Shown piece after piece: positions 9,405 through 17,428 of a DNA stretch of 64,000 nt. Source of the stretch: an uncultured Alphaproteobacteria bacterium (GTDB taxonomy: Bacteria; Pseudomonadota; Alphaproteobacteria; HIMB59; GCA-002718135); assembly GCA_902590695.1 (NCBI GenBank), contig CACIXR010000004.1, positions 1 through 64,000 on the forward strand. Direction: 5' to 3'. The translations under genes and the position numbers were made by a program. The notes under the pieces are model-generated. The model ran no database searches, was not told where the DNA came from, and saw only the letters and a list, made by a program, of their open reading frames with translations. Every line of letters starts with the position of its first letter. Position 1 is the first letter of the stretch.

Positions 9405-10505
9405 ATGGGATTTAAGTGTGGGATAGTTGGATTGCCAAATGTTGGTAAATCCACTTTATTCAATGCTCTTACCCAATCAAATAAAGCGGAAGCTGCAAAT
9501 TATCCATTTGCAACTATAGAACCAAATATAGGAAGAGTTGCAGTACCTGATGATAGATTAGATAAACTTGCAATCATTGGAAAAAGTGAAAAAATAATTC
9601 CTTCTTTTATGGATTTTGTTGATATTGCAGGATTAGTAAAAGGAGCCTCTCAAGGAGAAGGTTTAGGAAATAAATTTTTAGGACATGTTAGGGAAGTTGA
9701 CGCAATAGCTCATGTTGTGAGATGCTTTGAAGATACTAATATTACTCATGTATCATCAAAAATTGATCCACTAGATGATATTGAAACAATAAATTTAGAA
9801 TTGCAATTGGCTGATCTTGAAAGCTTAAATAATAAAAAAACTAGTTTAGAAAAAAAATTAAAAGCAAATGATAAAGAAGCTAAACATCAATTTGAGATAA
9901 TAAATAAAATCTTACAAATGCTAGATGCAAATAGTATCTTAAAAATTGATAAATTTGCTAGCAATGAAATTGACTTTGTAAATAGTCTAAACTTAATTAG
10001 TCTAAAGCCAACTATGTACATATGTAATGTAGATGAAGAATCGATACATACCGGAAACGACTTATCAAAAAAAGTAATTGAGTTTGCAAAAAAAAATAAT
10101 AATTCAGTAGTTTTAATATCTGCATCAATAGAAGCACAAATAGCAGAATTAGAAAATGAAGAAGAAAAACTTGAATTTCTTAAAGAACTAAATTTAGATC
10201 AAACAACATTGAATAAGGTTATAAAATCCGGATATGAACTTTTAGGTTTAATAAACTATTTTACATGTGGTCCAAAGGAAACAAGATCATGGACAATAAA
10301 AAGAGAAACACTTGCACCACAAGCAGCTGGAAAAATTCACACTGATTTTGAAAAAGGATTTATTAGAGCTGAGACTGTCTCTTATGACGACTATATAGAA
10401 AATAATGGTGATTCTGGAAGTAGAGATTCAGGAAAGCTAAGACAAGAAGGTAAAGATTATATCGTCAAAGATGGTGATGTAATGAACTTTTTATTTAATG
10501 TCTAA
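9405..10505 (+). CDS. ychF: Redox-regulated ATPase/GTPase YchF
   Basis: Obg-related P-loop protein, universally conserved, binding ATP more readily than GTP and associated with ribosomes and oxidative stress responses. Motifs are G1 GLPNVGKSTLFNAL near residue 8, G3 DIAGLVKGASQGEGLGNKFL near 68, a non-standard G4 NVDEES near 205 (family-typical), and a C-terminal TGS domain with INYFTCGPKETRSW and HTDFEKGFIRAE. Length (366 aa) is standard. Its stop shares the tetranucleotide CTAA with the stop of convergent petC. Confidence 0.97.
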   Translation: MGFKCGIVGLPNVGKSTLFNALTQSNKAEAANYPFATIEPNIGRVAVPDDRLDKLAIIGKSEKIIPSFMDFVDIAGLVKGASQGEGLGNKFLGHVREVDAIAHVVRCFEDTNITHVSSKIDPLDDIETINLELQLADLESLNNKKTSLEKKLKANDKEAKHQFEIINKILQMLDANSILKIDKFASNEIDFVNSLNLISLKPTMYICNVDEESIHTGNDLSKKVIEFAKKNNNSVVLISASIEAQIAELENEEEKLEFLKELNLDQTTLNKVIKSGYELLGLINYFTCGPKETRSWTIKRETLAPQAAGKIHTDFEKGFIRAETVSYDDYIENNGDSGSRDSGKLRQEGKDYIVKDGDVMNFLFNV

Positions 10506-11251
10506 GTAACGTCTCGCCAAAGTCTGTTTTTTGCTAAGTACACAATTGTTCCTAAAATTATAAAGAATAATATTACTTTGATACCTAAATTTTTTCTTTC
10601 TTCCATTTCTGGTTCAGCAGCCCAGTGAAGAAAATGTGTTACATCAGCCGATAACTGTTCTGCGTTATTATCAGTGCCATCATCATAATCTACACTTCCA
10701 TCGGCTATAGGTGCTGGCATAGCTATTTGATTTCCAGCCATCCATTTATTGTACCACATTCCATTACCCACTTCCATTCCCTCTGGAGGTTCAACATAAC
10801 CAAGAAGAAGATTGTAAATATAATCAACTCCATATTTTCTAGCTTTTGTAATTACACTTAAATCAGGAGGATAGGCTCCATTATTATTTGCTCTTGCCTC
10901 GTTATCATTAGCATATGGATTAACAAATCTGTCTGCTGGTCTAGCTGGTCTTTCAAACATTTCACCGTCATCATTTGGACCATCTAATACAGTATATTCA
11001 GAAGCAATAACTTTTACTTGAGCTTCGGAAAAACCAACATCAATAAGATCTCTGTAATATAGCAGTTTCATTGAATGACATCCTGCACATACTTCTCTAT
11101 AAACTTTATAGCCCCTTTGAATTGCAGCTCTATCAAAAGTTCCCGTTACACCTTTAAAAGACCAATCATGTTTTGGCATTTTTTCAGTACTCATTTCTGC
11201 AGCAAATATATTTGAAGAGAAGAATAGAAAAATAATAAGTAATAGGCGCAT
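10502..11251 (-). CDS. petC: Cytochrome c1 of the bc1 complex
   Basis: Membrane-anchored haem c subunit of ubiquinol-cytochrome c reductase. A signal peptide (about residues 1-18) precedes the haem-binding C55-A-G-C58-H59. The acidic, Tyr-rich segment PYANDNEARANNNGAYPPDL and the axial-Met region (MPAPIADG) follow, and a single C-terminal anchor lies at about 223-241. Many alphaproteobacteria encode petBC as one unit or separately; here petC is a separate gene overlapping petB by one base. It is last in the petA-petB-petC operon. Confidence 0.96.
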   Translation of the reverse strand: MRLLLIIFLFFSSNIFAAEMSTEKMPKHDWSFKGVTGTFDRAAIQRGYKVYREVCAGCHSMKLLYYRDLIDVGFSEAQVKVIASEYTVLDGPNDDGEMFERPARPADRFVNPYANDNEARANNNGAYPPDLSVITKARKYGVDYIYNLLLGYVEPPEGMEVGNGMWYNKWMAGNQIAMPAPIADGSVDYDDGTDNNAEQLSADVTHFLHWAAEPEMEERKNLGIKVILFFIILGTIVYLAKNRLWRDVT

Positions 11252-12543
11252 TATAGATTGGTATCTTTTTGCATTGCTGGTGAAGGAATTCCTTTTTCTC
11301 CCCCACCAATATTAGGAGCTATATTTTTAGCATAAACATCACTAATACTGAGCGGTAGCTTACTTGGCTTCTCTATCCAACCAACAAAAGGTGTAATGAT
11401 AAAGAAAAAACCAAAGTAGTAAAGTAAACCTACTCTAGCAATTAAAAGATATAAACCTTCAGCAGGAAGCATACCAACGTAGCCTAATGCAAAGAAGTTA
11501 ACAAAAAAGCCCATCATAAACCACTTATATATTGGTCTATAATTACAGCTTCTCACTTTTGATCTATCAAGCCAAGGTAGAACAAAAAGAATTACTATCG
11601 CACCAAACATTAGGAGAACTCCTCCTAATTTATCAGGTACTGCTCTTAAAATTGCATAAAAAGGTGCAAGATACCAGTTTGGAACAATGTGAGCTGGAGT
11701 AACAAGTGGATCTGCTGGAATATAATTATCAACTTCAGCCATAAGATTTGGTCCAAAGAATATTACTGCAGAAATAGCAACACCAAAAGCACACATAGCT
11801 ACTGTATCTTTAATTAACATATATGGAAAAAAGTTTACTGAGTCATTGTTAGTTTTAATATCAATCCCATCAGGGTTATTTGAACCATGGACATGAACTG
11901 CAGCAACATGTAATCCTACAACACCAAAAATAACAAATGGTAAAACATAATGAAGAGCAAAGAAACGATTTAAAGTAGCATTTCCAACATTGTAATCACC
12001 AAGAAGCCATGTTTTTAATCCCTCACCAATAAATGGAATTGCACTAAATAAATTTGTTATAACTGTAGCTCCCCAATAAGACATTTGTCCCCACGGTAAT
12101 GTGTAACCAAGAAAAGAAGTTGCCATCATTAATAAAAATATGAATACGCCTAAAATCCAATTAAGCTCTCTTGGATATTTGTAAGAACCAAAATACATTG
12201 CTCTTACTATATGAATGTAAACTATGATGAAGAAAAAGGCTGCACCATTGGAATGAATGTATCGCATCAACCAACCGTAATTGACATCTCGCATTATTCT
12301 TTCAACACTATCAAATGCCATATCAGTATGTGGTGTGTAATTCATTGCAAGAAAAATTCCGCTTACTATCATTGTAACAAGTGTAATTGTTGCCAATGCA
12401 CCAAAACTCCAAAAATAATTACAATTTTTAGGCATTGGATAATCACCGTATTCTTTTTTGAAGTAAGAAATAATTGGTAAACGAAACTCTATCCAATTAA
12501 GGACAGGGTTTTTAAACTGATGTACTTTTCTATTCTTATCCAT
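11251..12543 (-). CDS. petB: Cytochrome b of the bc1 complex
   Basis: Eight-helix membrane subunit (430 aa) carrying haems bL and bH and both quinone sites. Haem-ligand regions are YIHSNGAAFFFIIVYIHIVR near 95 and HYVLPFVIFGVVGLHVAAVH near 198; GYTLPWGQMSYWGATVI marks the Qo cd loop. The Qo motif, usually PEWY, reads PNWY here (residues 288-291, AAC for Asn289), so the glutamate thought to take a proton from quinol is missing. Everything around it is normal (VPNWYLAPFYAILRAVPDKL). It sits two bases after petA and overlaps petC. Confidence 0.96.
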   Translation of the reverse strand: MDKNRKVHQFKNPVLNWIEFRLPIISYFKKEYGDYPMPKNCNYFWSFGALATITLVTMIVSGIFLAMNYTPHTDMAFDSVERIMRDVNYGWLMRYIHSNGAAFFFIIVYIHIVRAMYFGSYKYPRELNWILGVFIFLLMMATSFLGYTLPWGQMSYWGATVITNLFSAIPFIGEGLKTWLLGDYNVGNATLNRFFALHYVLPFVIFGVVGLHVAAVHVHGSNNPDGIDIKTNNDSVNFFPYMLIKDTVAMCAFGVAISAVIFFGPNLMAEVDNYIPADPLVTPAHIVPNWYLAPFYAILRAVPDKLGGVLLMFGAIVILFVLPWLDRSKVRSCNYRPIYKWFMMGFFVNFFALGYVGMLPAEGLYLLIARVGLLYYFGFFFIITPFVGWIEKPSKLPLSISDVYAKNIAPNIGGGEKGIPSPAMQKDTNL

Positions 12544-12544
12544 T

Positions 12545-13072
12545 TTATCCTATCTTTATAGTATTATCATTTAAAAAGGTATAGGGCGGAACGTCCAAGT
12601 TTTTTGGTGCTGGTCCCTTTCTTATCCTACCTGATGTATCGTAATGTGAACCATGACATGGGCAGTACCAACCATCGTACTCACCTTTCATATCTGAAAC
12701 CTTCTGACCAAGTGGAACACAACCTAAGTGTGTACATACTCCCACTAAAACTAACCATTCTTCTTTTTGTACTCTATCTGCATCATCTTGTGGATCTCTT
12801 AAGTCAGAAGCTTGAACCATTTTAGCTGCATTAATCTCATCTTTTGTTCTTTTTTTAATGAAAACAGGTTTTCCACGCCACTTTATTGTTATACTTTGAC
12901 CTTCTTCAATAGCACTAATATCTACTTCGGTTGATCCTGCAGCTAATGTGTCTTCTGCTGGACTCATACTTTTTAGAAAAGGCCATATAAAAGCAGCTGT
13001 TCCAACAGCACCAAGCGTTACAGTGCTAAGTTGTAGGAAATCTCTTCTCTTATTTTTGGGTTTTTTAGCCAT
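12545..13072 (-). CDS. petA: Rieske iron-sulfur subunit of bc1 complex
   Basis: Rieske 2Fe-2S protein (175 aa), first gene of petABC. The N-terminal anchor is preceded by a twin-arginine-like [10 protein letters not shown] (residues 7-15), consistent with Tat-dependent insertion known for bacterial Rieske proteins. Cluster ligands lie in box I C113-T-H-L-G-C118 and box II C137-P-C-H-G-S-H143; [12 protein letters not shown] completes the fold. It passes electrons from quinol in cytochrome b to cytochrome c1. The operon promoter should lie in the 95 bases between this gene and divergent trmL. Confidence 0.97.
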   Translation of the reverse strand: MAKKPKNKRRDFLQLSTVTLGAVGTAAFIWPFLKSMSPAEDTLAAGSTEVDISAIEEGQSITIKWRGKPVFIKKRTKDEINAAKMVQASDLRDPQDDADRVQKEEWLVLVGVCTHLGCVPLGQKVSDMKGEYDGWYCPCHGSHYDTSGRIRKGPAPKNLDVPPYTFLNDNTIKIG

Positions 13073-13167
13073 TTATTGTGAATTTCTTATATCTTAATTA
13101 CTCAAAAAAATACTTTTTAAATATGTGCCAGCGTGACGCAAGTAATAAAATAATATAGTAAAAAAAC

Positions 13168-13614
13168 ATGAGAATTGCTCTATTTGAACCCGACATACCA
13201 CAGAATGCAGGAAACATATTTAGACTAGGTGCCTGTCTTGGAATACCAGTAGATATAATAGAGCCAGCTGGCTTTGTGATTGATGATAAGAGATTAAAAA
13301 GAGCATCAATGGATTACTATGATTATCTAGAATTAAAAAAACATTTAAGTTGGGAAAAATTTTATGAGTGGTCAAAAGATAATTCATATCGACTCGTTCT
13401 TCTAACAACAAAAAGTAAAAAAAGTTATTTCGATTATAAATTTCAATCAAATGATATTATTTTATTTGGCAGAGAAAGTGCAGGAGCACCTGATTTTGTT
13501 CATAGCTCTGTCGATGAAAGATTAATAATACCAATGATAAAGGGGCCTAGATCGATTAATCTTAGTAGTTCAGTTGCTATTGTAGCTGGTGAAATGTTAC
13601 GCCAATTAACTTAA
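13168..13614 (+). CDS. trmL: tRNA (cytidine/uridine-34-2'-O)-methyltransferase TrmL
   Basis: SPOUT-class methyltransferase (148 aa) modifying the ribose of the wobble nucleotide in two tRNA-Leu species. Typical features are the start FEPDIPQNAGNIFRLGACLG, LFGRESAGAPDFVHSSVDER near residue 100 and the knotted SAM site IPMIKGPRSINLSSSVAIVAGE near 120. The usual RSLNLSNSVA is varied to RSINLSSSVA. It is divergent from petA and its stop shares TTAA with the convergent pirin gene. Confidence 0.95.
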   Translation: MRIALFEPDIPQNAGNIFRLGACLGIPVDIIEPAGFVIDDKRLKRASMDYYDYLELKKHLSWEKFYEWSKDNSYRLVLLTTKSKKSYFDYKFQSNDIILFGRESAGAPDFVHSSVDERLIIPMIKGPRSINLSSSVAIVAGEMLRQLT

Positions 13615-14468
13615 GCTAAGCTCCCCATCTTTCCTTCTTGATAGTCCATCATTGCTTGCTTGATTTCTCCTTCAGAATTCGCCACAAAAGGACCATAACG
13701 TGCTACAGGTTCTTTAAGCGGCTTACCTGCTAAAACTAGGTAGGATCCTTTTTCTGATATCGATGTAAGTTGAATCTCATCACTTGACTGATCAAAGTAA
13801 ATCATATCACCTTTATTAGCGATTTTATCATCCTCGTTAAATTGTAATTGACCATCGATAATATAGATCATAAGATTTTGTTCTTTATCAACATTAAACT
13901 TTGTCTTATCTGGTTTTGAAAATTGAATATCAAATATTGATACAGGTGAATATGTTTGAACTTTGGATTTGGTTCCATTTATTTCACCCACAAGAACTTT
14001 AATTTCTATATTTGCATTTTCAGATACTGTTGGAATAGTGTTTCTTTTAATATGTTGGTACCAAGGTTTCACTTTTTTATTTTTTTGTGGAAGGTTTACC
14101 CAAATTTGTAATCCTTGCATGATACCACCACTCTTCTTAAATTTTTCTGTTACTAATTCAGAGTGGATTAAACCTGATCCAGTTGTCATCCATTGTACAT
14201 CACCAGTTTCAATTTCTGCTTGTCCTCCAAATGAATCTCTATGCTCTACTTCACCACCAAGCATATAAGTAATTGCCTCAAATCCACAATGAGGATGTGC
14301 TGGTACACCAGTTGCACCTCCTGGCTCATAATTAATTGGGCCGAAATGATCAAAAAGAAGAAATGGATCATTTTCTCTCATTCCAGGGACAGGGAAAGCT
14401 CTCGTTACAGGTATCCCGTCACCCTCGAAAGTCTTCATACACTCTTTAATTTCTAATGCTTTTCTCAT
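13611..14468 (-). CDS. Pirin family protein
   Basis: Two-domain cupin protein (285 aa) of the pirin family. The metal site is intact: PAHPHCGFEAITYML near residue 58 and SGLIHSELV near 105 supply the His and Glu ligands, and VEHRDSFGGQAEIETGDVQWM lies between. Characterised pirins include quercetinases and redox-responsive regulators; the substrate here is not known. The C-terminal cupin ends with GKPLKEPVARYGPFVANSEGE-type sequence, typical of the family. It converges on trmL with shared stop bases and is divergent from the small Cys-rich peptide gene. Confidence 0.9.
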   Translation of the reverse strand: MRKALEIKECMKTFEGDGIPVTRAFPVPGMRENDPFLLFDHFGPINYEPGGATGVPAHPHCGFEAITYMLGGEVEHRDSFGGQAEIETGDVQWMTTGSGLIHSELVTEKFKKSGGIMQGLQIWVNLPQKNKKVKPWYQHIKRNTIPTVSENANIEIKVLVGEINGTKSKVQTYSPVSIFDIQFSKPDKTKFNVDKEQNLMIYIIDGQLQFNEDDKIANKGDMIYFDQSSDEIQLTSISEKGSYLVLAGKPLKEPVARYGPFVANSEGEIKQAMMDYQEGKMGSLA

Positions 14469-14506
14469 TTGTATTTTAAATTATTATAAAATATATAGGT
14501 ATGATT

Positions 14507-14590
14507 ATGAAAAATCAAAATCTAAACCCACCAAAGTGTGGTTGCAGCTGCAGCTGTTGTTGCACTTGTGAAGGTGGAGATTGCTGTTAA
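14507..14590 (+). CDS. Tiny Cys-rich peptide, metallothionein-like (hypothetical)
   Basis: A 27-aa open frame with nine cysteines in its last 17 residues (CGCSCSCCCTCEGGDCC). C-x-C and CC spacing of this kind is what metallothioneins use to bind Zn, Cu or Cd thiolate clusters. ATG at 14507 is preferred over ATG at 14501 because AGGT at 14497-14500 lies six bases before it, a good Shine-Dalgarno distance; an upstream in-frame stop is at 14477. It stands alone on the plus strand between the pirin gene and the zinc-related minus-strand operon. Whether it is expressed is unproven, but GC-rich Cys codons in an AT-rich gap argue against chance. Confidence 0.55.
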   Translation: MKNQNLNPPKCGCSCSCCCTCEGGDCC

Positions 14591-14657
14591 TAATACATTC
14601 TAAATTAAACAAAATTCAGAAATAAATAATTATAATTTAATTTTTTTTAAAATTTTA

Positions 14658-15065
14658 CTATTTTAAATTAATAATAATATCTGACTTACTATTTATTGGA
14701 GGAAATCTACCAACGATATTAGATCTATATATTTCAGGTCTATGTCTACGTCTCAAAAAACCATCATCAGATTTGCTATAGGATAATAGCAGTTCCTCTA
14801 TTGAATCAATATAAGCAGAATTTTCAGGATCTATATCTCCAAACACATAGGTAAAACAATTTTCTGCGGTAAAGGATACAATACATGAACGTTTACAATT
14901 ACTCATGCAATTTACACCTCTTAAAGTTACATTTTTTGTATTTTTAAATTTATCAATTAATTTTTGTGCAAGTTTTTCTCCTGCAAGTTTATTATTATTT
15001 TGAGCTTTATTAAGGGTACATGTGAGACAAACAGATAATATTATTTCTTTTTGTTTTTTTGACAT
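14658..15065 (-). CDS. DUF1636 thioredoxin-like ferredoxin-type protein
   Basis: A 135-aa protein of the DUF1636 family, small metal-binding or 2Fe-2S-like proteins usually found near CobW GTPases or cobalamin genes. Visible Cys ligands are C13-L-T-C16 and C53-x3-C57-x3-C61, and the C-terminus ends with the family sequence DGFLRRRHRPEIYR and VGRFPP. It is last in the minus-strand run cobW-WD40-84-aa protein-DUF1636, 21 bases after the small gene. A role in metal supply is inferred from this neighbourhood; no biochemical function is established. Confidence 0.8.
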   Translation of the reverse strand: MSKKQKEIILSVCLTCTLNKAQNNNKLAGEKLAQKLIDKFKNTKNVTLRGVNCMSNCKRSCIVSFTAENCFTYVFGDIDPENSAYIDSIEELLLSYSKSDDGFLRRRHRPEIYRSNIVGRFPPINSKSDIIINLK

Positions 15066-15086
15066 TTTTATTCTAAATTTAATAAT

Positions 15087-15341
15087 CTAATGGGTGTGGT
15101 TTGTTAGATTATTAATATCTGACTCCTCTATTTCTTCTATTGATTTTGCAACTCGCCAATTTTTCATTGATCCGTCTTCATTTCTTGCAGTAATTACAGT
15201 TTCGATTGGTGGACAATCAGGCTCATGACAACTGAGCTCAGCAATACTTATTATAGTATTTTCTGGTAATTTATATTTCTTGGAAATTAAATGTTTAAGA
15301 TTTCTTATTTTTTCAACATTTTGAGTTTTACGATTAAACAT
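15087..15341 (-). CDS. Small Cys/His protein of CobW cluster (hypothetical)
   Basis: An 84-aa protein with the compact motif C38-H-E-P-D-C43-P-P followed by IETVIT and a C-terminal NWRVAKSIEEIEE. I recall short proteins with a C-H-E-P-x-C-P-P signature beside CobW-type GTPases in other alphaproteobacteria but cannot verify that here. The motif could bind Zn or be a client or docking site for the GTPase. It lies ten bases after the WD40 gene and before DUF1636, with a purine-rich ribosome-binding sequence (AAAGGAGAA) just upstream. No function is known. Confidence 0.65.
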   Translation of the reverse strand: MFNRKTQNVEKIRNLKHLISKKYKLPENTIISIAELSCHEPDCPPIETVITARNEDGSMKNWRVAKSIEEIEESDINNLTNHTH

Positions 15342-15351
15342 ATTTTCTCCT

Positions 15352-16389
15352 TTAATTGTCTGCCCATAAAGATGATAAAAGAATAGAACCTTTCATATCC
15401 CCAATTAATATTTGTGAATTATCACTAGATATCGCTATTGTTGAAACTTCTGCACCTGTTGAACTTCTAATCATAATTGGTTTTTTACTTTCATCAATTT
15501 CTGCTAATAAAACTGACCCATCTGTAAAACCGGTGAAAACAGCTTTTTCTCCATTTAGTGCTTTAACAAATGTTGCAAGTTCTTTACCACCGTTTGCAAC
15601 AACAATTGGCTTTCTCCCCATTGGTCCTTCTTTACCATCAAATGGCCAGCAAACTGCATCACTGGATCCAGATGTTACCAAATACGGTGTATCACCAACC
15701 CAAGTAAAACTTTTAATTTTTGATGGATAACCTCTCATTGCTAAATCAGCTTTGTCGTTTATGCGCCAACCATGAATTTGATTTTCTTGCATTGCAGTTA
15801 CAATATATTTTGTATCTGGGCTAAACGTTACAGTTCCATGCGATCCTTTCCATGTAAAATTTGATGCTGTCCATTTATTATTATTAAGTTTCCACACTGT
15901 TACTCCACCGTATCTTGAGACCGCAAGACGCTTGCCTTTATTATCAAATGCTAATCCAGCAACAGTACTTTGATGCTCTAAAGTTTGTGGTTTATCTTTG
16001 TTTTTTGTCCAAATATAAACAGTCTTTCCTGATGAACAAACTTTAGTATCTTTGTGGGAAGCTACACAGTCAACCCACTTTGAACCAAAATTAAAAATTT
16101 CATCAATATTTCCATCAGATGATATTTTTAGAAAACGTCCATCTTCTCCTCCCGTTAACACATGATCTTCATAATTTGTCATACTCAACACTACACCCTT
16201 ATGTGCTTTAACAGTTTTAGGATCAGATCCAGATTGAAAAAATCTTACAGTACCGTCTCCAAATCCTACCGCTATTTGATCACGAATTGTAACCGCTTCT
16301 GTAGCTGGGGCTCCAATATTAAAAATTGAACCTCTTCTTTCAAGTTCAGTTTTATTTGATTTTTGAAGTGTTTCTAGATCAGCATTCAT
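15352..16389 (-). CDS. WD40-repeat beta-propeller protein
   Basis: A 345-aa cytoplasmic protein (no signal peptide) composed of WD40-like repeats, seen as recurring strands such as IAVGFGDGTVRFFQSG, HVLTGGEDGRFLKIS, GKRLAVSRYGGVTVWKLN, TKYIVTAMQENQIHGWRI and SQILIGDMKGSILLSSLW. About seven blades fit the length. WD40 propellers act as protein-binding platforms. Its start overlaps the stop of the CobW-type GTPase by four bases, so the two are translationally coupled and probably work together. WD40 proteins are rare in such small genomes, which strengthens the functional link. Confidence 0.85.
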   Translation of the reverse strand: MNADLETLQKSNKTELERRGSIFNIGAPATEAVTIRDQIAVGFGDGTVRFFQSGSDPKTVKAHKGVVLSMTNYEDHVLTGGEDGRFLKISSDGNIDEIFNFGSKWVDCVASHKDTKVCSSGKTVYIWTKNKDKPQTLEHQSTVAGLAFDNKGKRLAVSRYGGVTVWKLNNNKWTASNFTWKGSHGTVTFSPDTKYIVTAMQENQIHGWRINDKADLAMRGYPSKIKSFTWVGDTPYLVTSGSSDAVCWPFDGKEGPMGRKPIVVANGGKELATFVKALNGEKAVFTGFTDGSVLLAEIDESKKPIMIRSSTGAEVSTIAISSDNSQILIGDMKGSILLSSLWADN

Positions 16390-17357
16390 GCTGATTTACA
16401 ATTTTCAAAGCCTTCCTTAAGGTTCATATTATCAAGGTCACGACCAATAAAAACTACTCGAGAACTTCTATCTTTTCCTTTTGGCCATGGCCCCATTGGA
16501 GAAGCATCCATGAGCATGTGTACTCCTTGAAACACATATCGCTCATCTTCACCTTTAAAATTCAAAATGCCTTTTGATCGAAGAATATCCTGACCCTTAG
16601 TCCTGAGTAAATTTCCAAACCAATCTTGAAACTTATCCATATCTAATGGTGTATCAGATACAAAGGATAGACTAGTAACATCATCATCATGTTCATGATC
16701 ATGTTCTGATTCAAGAAAGTCAGGTTCAATATCTAATACTCTATCTAGACTAAATGCATTTAAGCCTACGATTTCATCAAGAGGTGCATCACAACGTGTT
16801 GTTTTAATAATCTTTGCAAAAGGATTAATTTTTCTAATACGATCATTAACTTTTACAATGTCATTATCTCCAACAAGTTCAACTTTATTTAACAAAATTA
16901 CATCAGCAAAAGCAATTTGTTCTTCTGCTTCATGATGATCGACTAATTGAGAACTTAGATGAACAGCATCGGCAACTGTAACAATTGCATCTAATTTTGT
17001 TCTATCAGCAACATCTTGATCAACAAAAAATGTCTGAGCAACTGGGGCTGGATCTGCTAAACCAGTTGTCTCAACAATAATTGCATCAAGCTTATCAGCA
17101 CGTTTCATTAAGCCACTTAGAATTCTAATTAAATCACCTCTAACAGTGCAACAAATGCACCCGTTGTTCATTTCAAATACTTCTTCATCAGCATCAACAA
17201 CAAGATCATTGTCGATACCTTGTTCACCAAATTCATTAACTATAACGGCATATTTCCGTCCATGCTGTTCAGTTAATATTCGATTTAAAAGAGTTGTTTT
17301 TCCAGCTCCAAGAAACCCTGTTAAAACAGTAACTGGAACCTGAGAAGTATTTTCCAT
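16386..17357 (-). CDS. CobW/ZNG1-family GTP-binding metallochaperone
   Basis: G3E-family GTPase (323 aa) of the CobW/COG0523 group, several of which deliver Zn or Co to client enzymes. Motifs are Walker A GFLGAGKTT (14-22), the metal-binding C67-I-C69-C70, the Walker B-like ETTGLADPAPV near 98 and LNKVEL near 155. A short His/Asp-rich stretch (EHDHEHDDD, near 217) precedes the CobW C-terminal domain. It starts 71 bases after znuA on the same strand, next to znuCB and zur, so a Zn rather than cobalamin role is favoured. It leads the cobW-WD40-84-aa-DUF1636 operon. Confidence 0.9.
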   Translation of the reverse strand: MENTSQVPVTVLTGFLGAGKTTLLNRILTEQHGRKYAVIVNEFGEQGIDNDLVVDADEEVFEMNNGCICCTVRGDLIRILSGLMKRADKLDAIIVETTGLADPAPVAQTFFVDQDVADRTKLDAIVTVADAVHLSSQLVDHHEAEEQIAFADVILLNKVELVGDNDIVKVNDRIRKINPFAKIIKTTRCDAPLDEIVGLNAFSLDRVLDIEPDFLESEHDHEHDDDVTSLSFVSDTPLDMDKFQDWFGNLLRTKGQDILRSKGILNFKGEDERYVFQGVHMLMDASPMGPWPKGKDRSSRVVFIGRDLDNMNLKEGFENCKSA

Positions 17358-17382
17358 ATCAATTTCCTTATAATTAGTTTTA

Positions 17383-17413
17383 TAAATTCCACCTTAATAC
17401 AAGGTGGAATTTA
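17383..17413 (-). terminator. Hairpin between znuA and cobW-type gene
   Basis: A perfect 13-base inverted repeat (17383-17395 and 17401-17413) with a five-base loop lies 15 bases after the znuA stop. Read on the minus strand, the stem core AAGGTGGAATT is followed by an A/T-rich but not strictly T-run sequence. It probably terminates or attenuates znuA transcripts before the CobW operon, or protects the znuA mRNA 3' end. Confidence 0.65.
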
Positions 17414-17428
17414 TTTAAATATTAAAAT

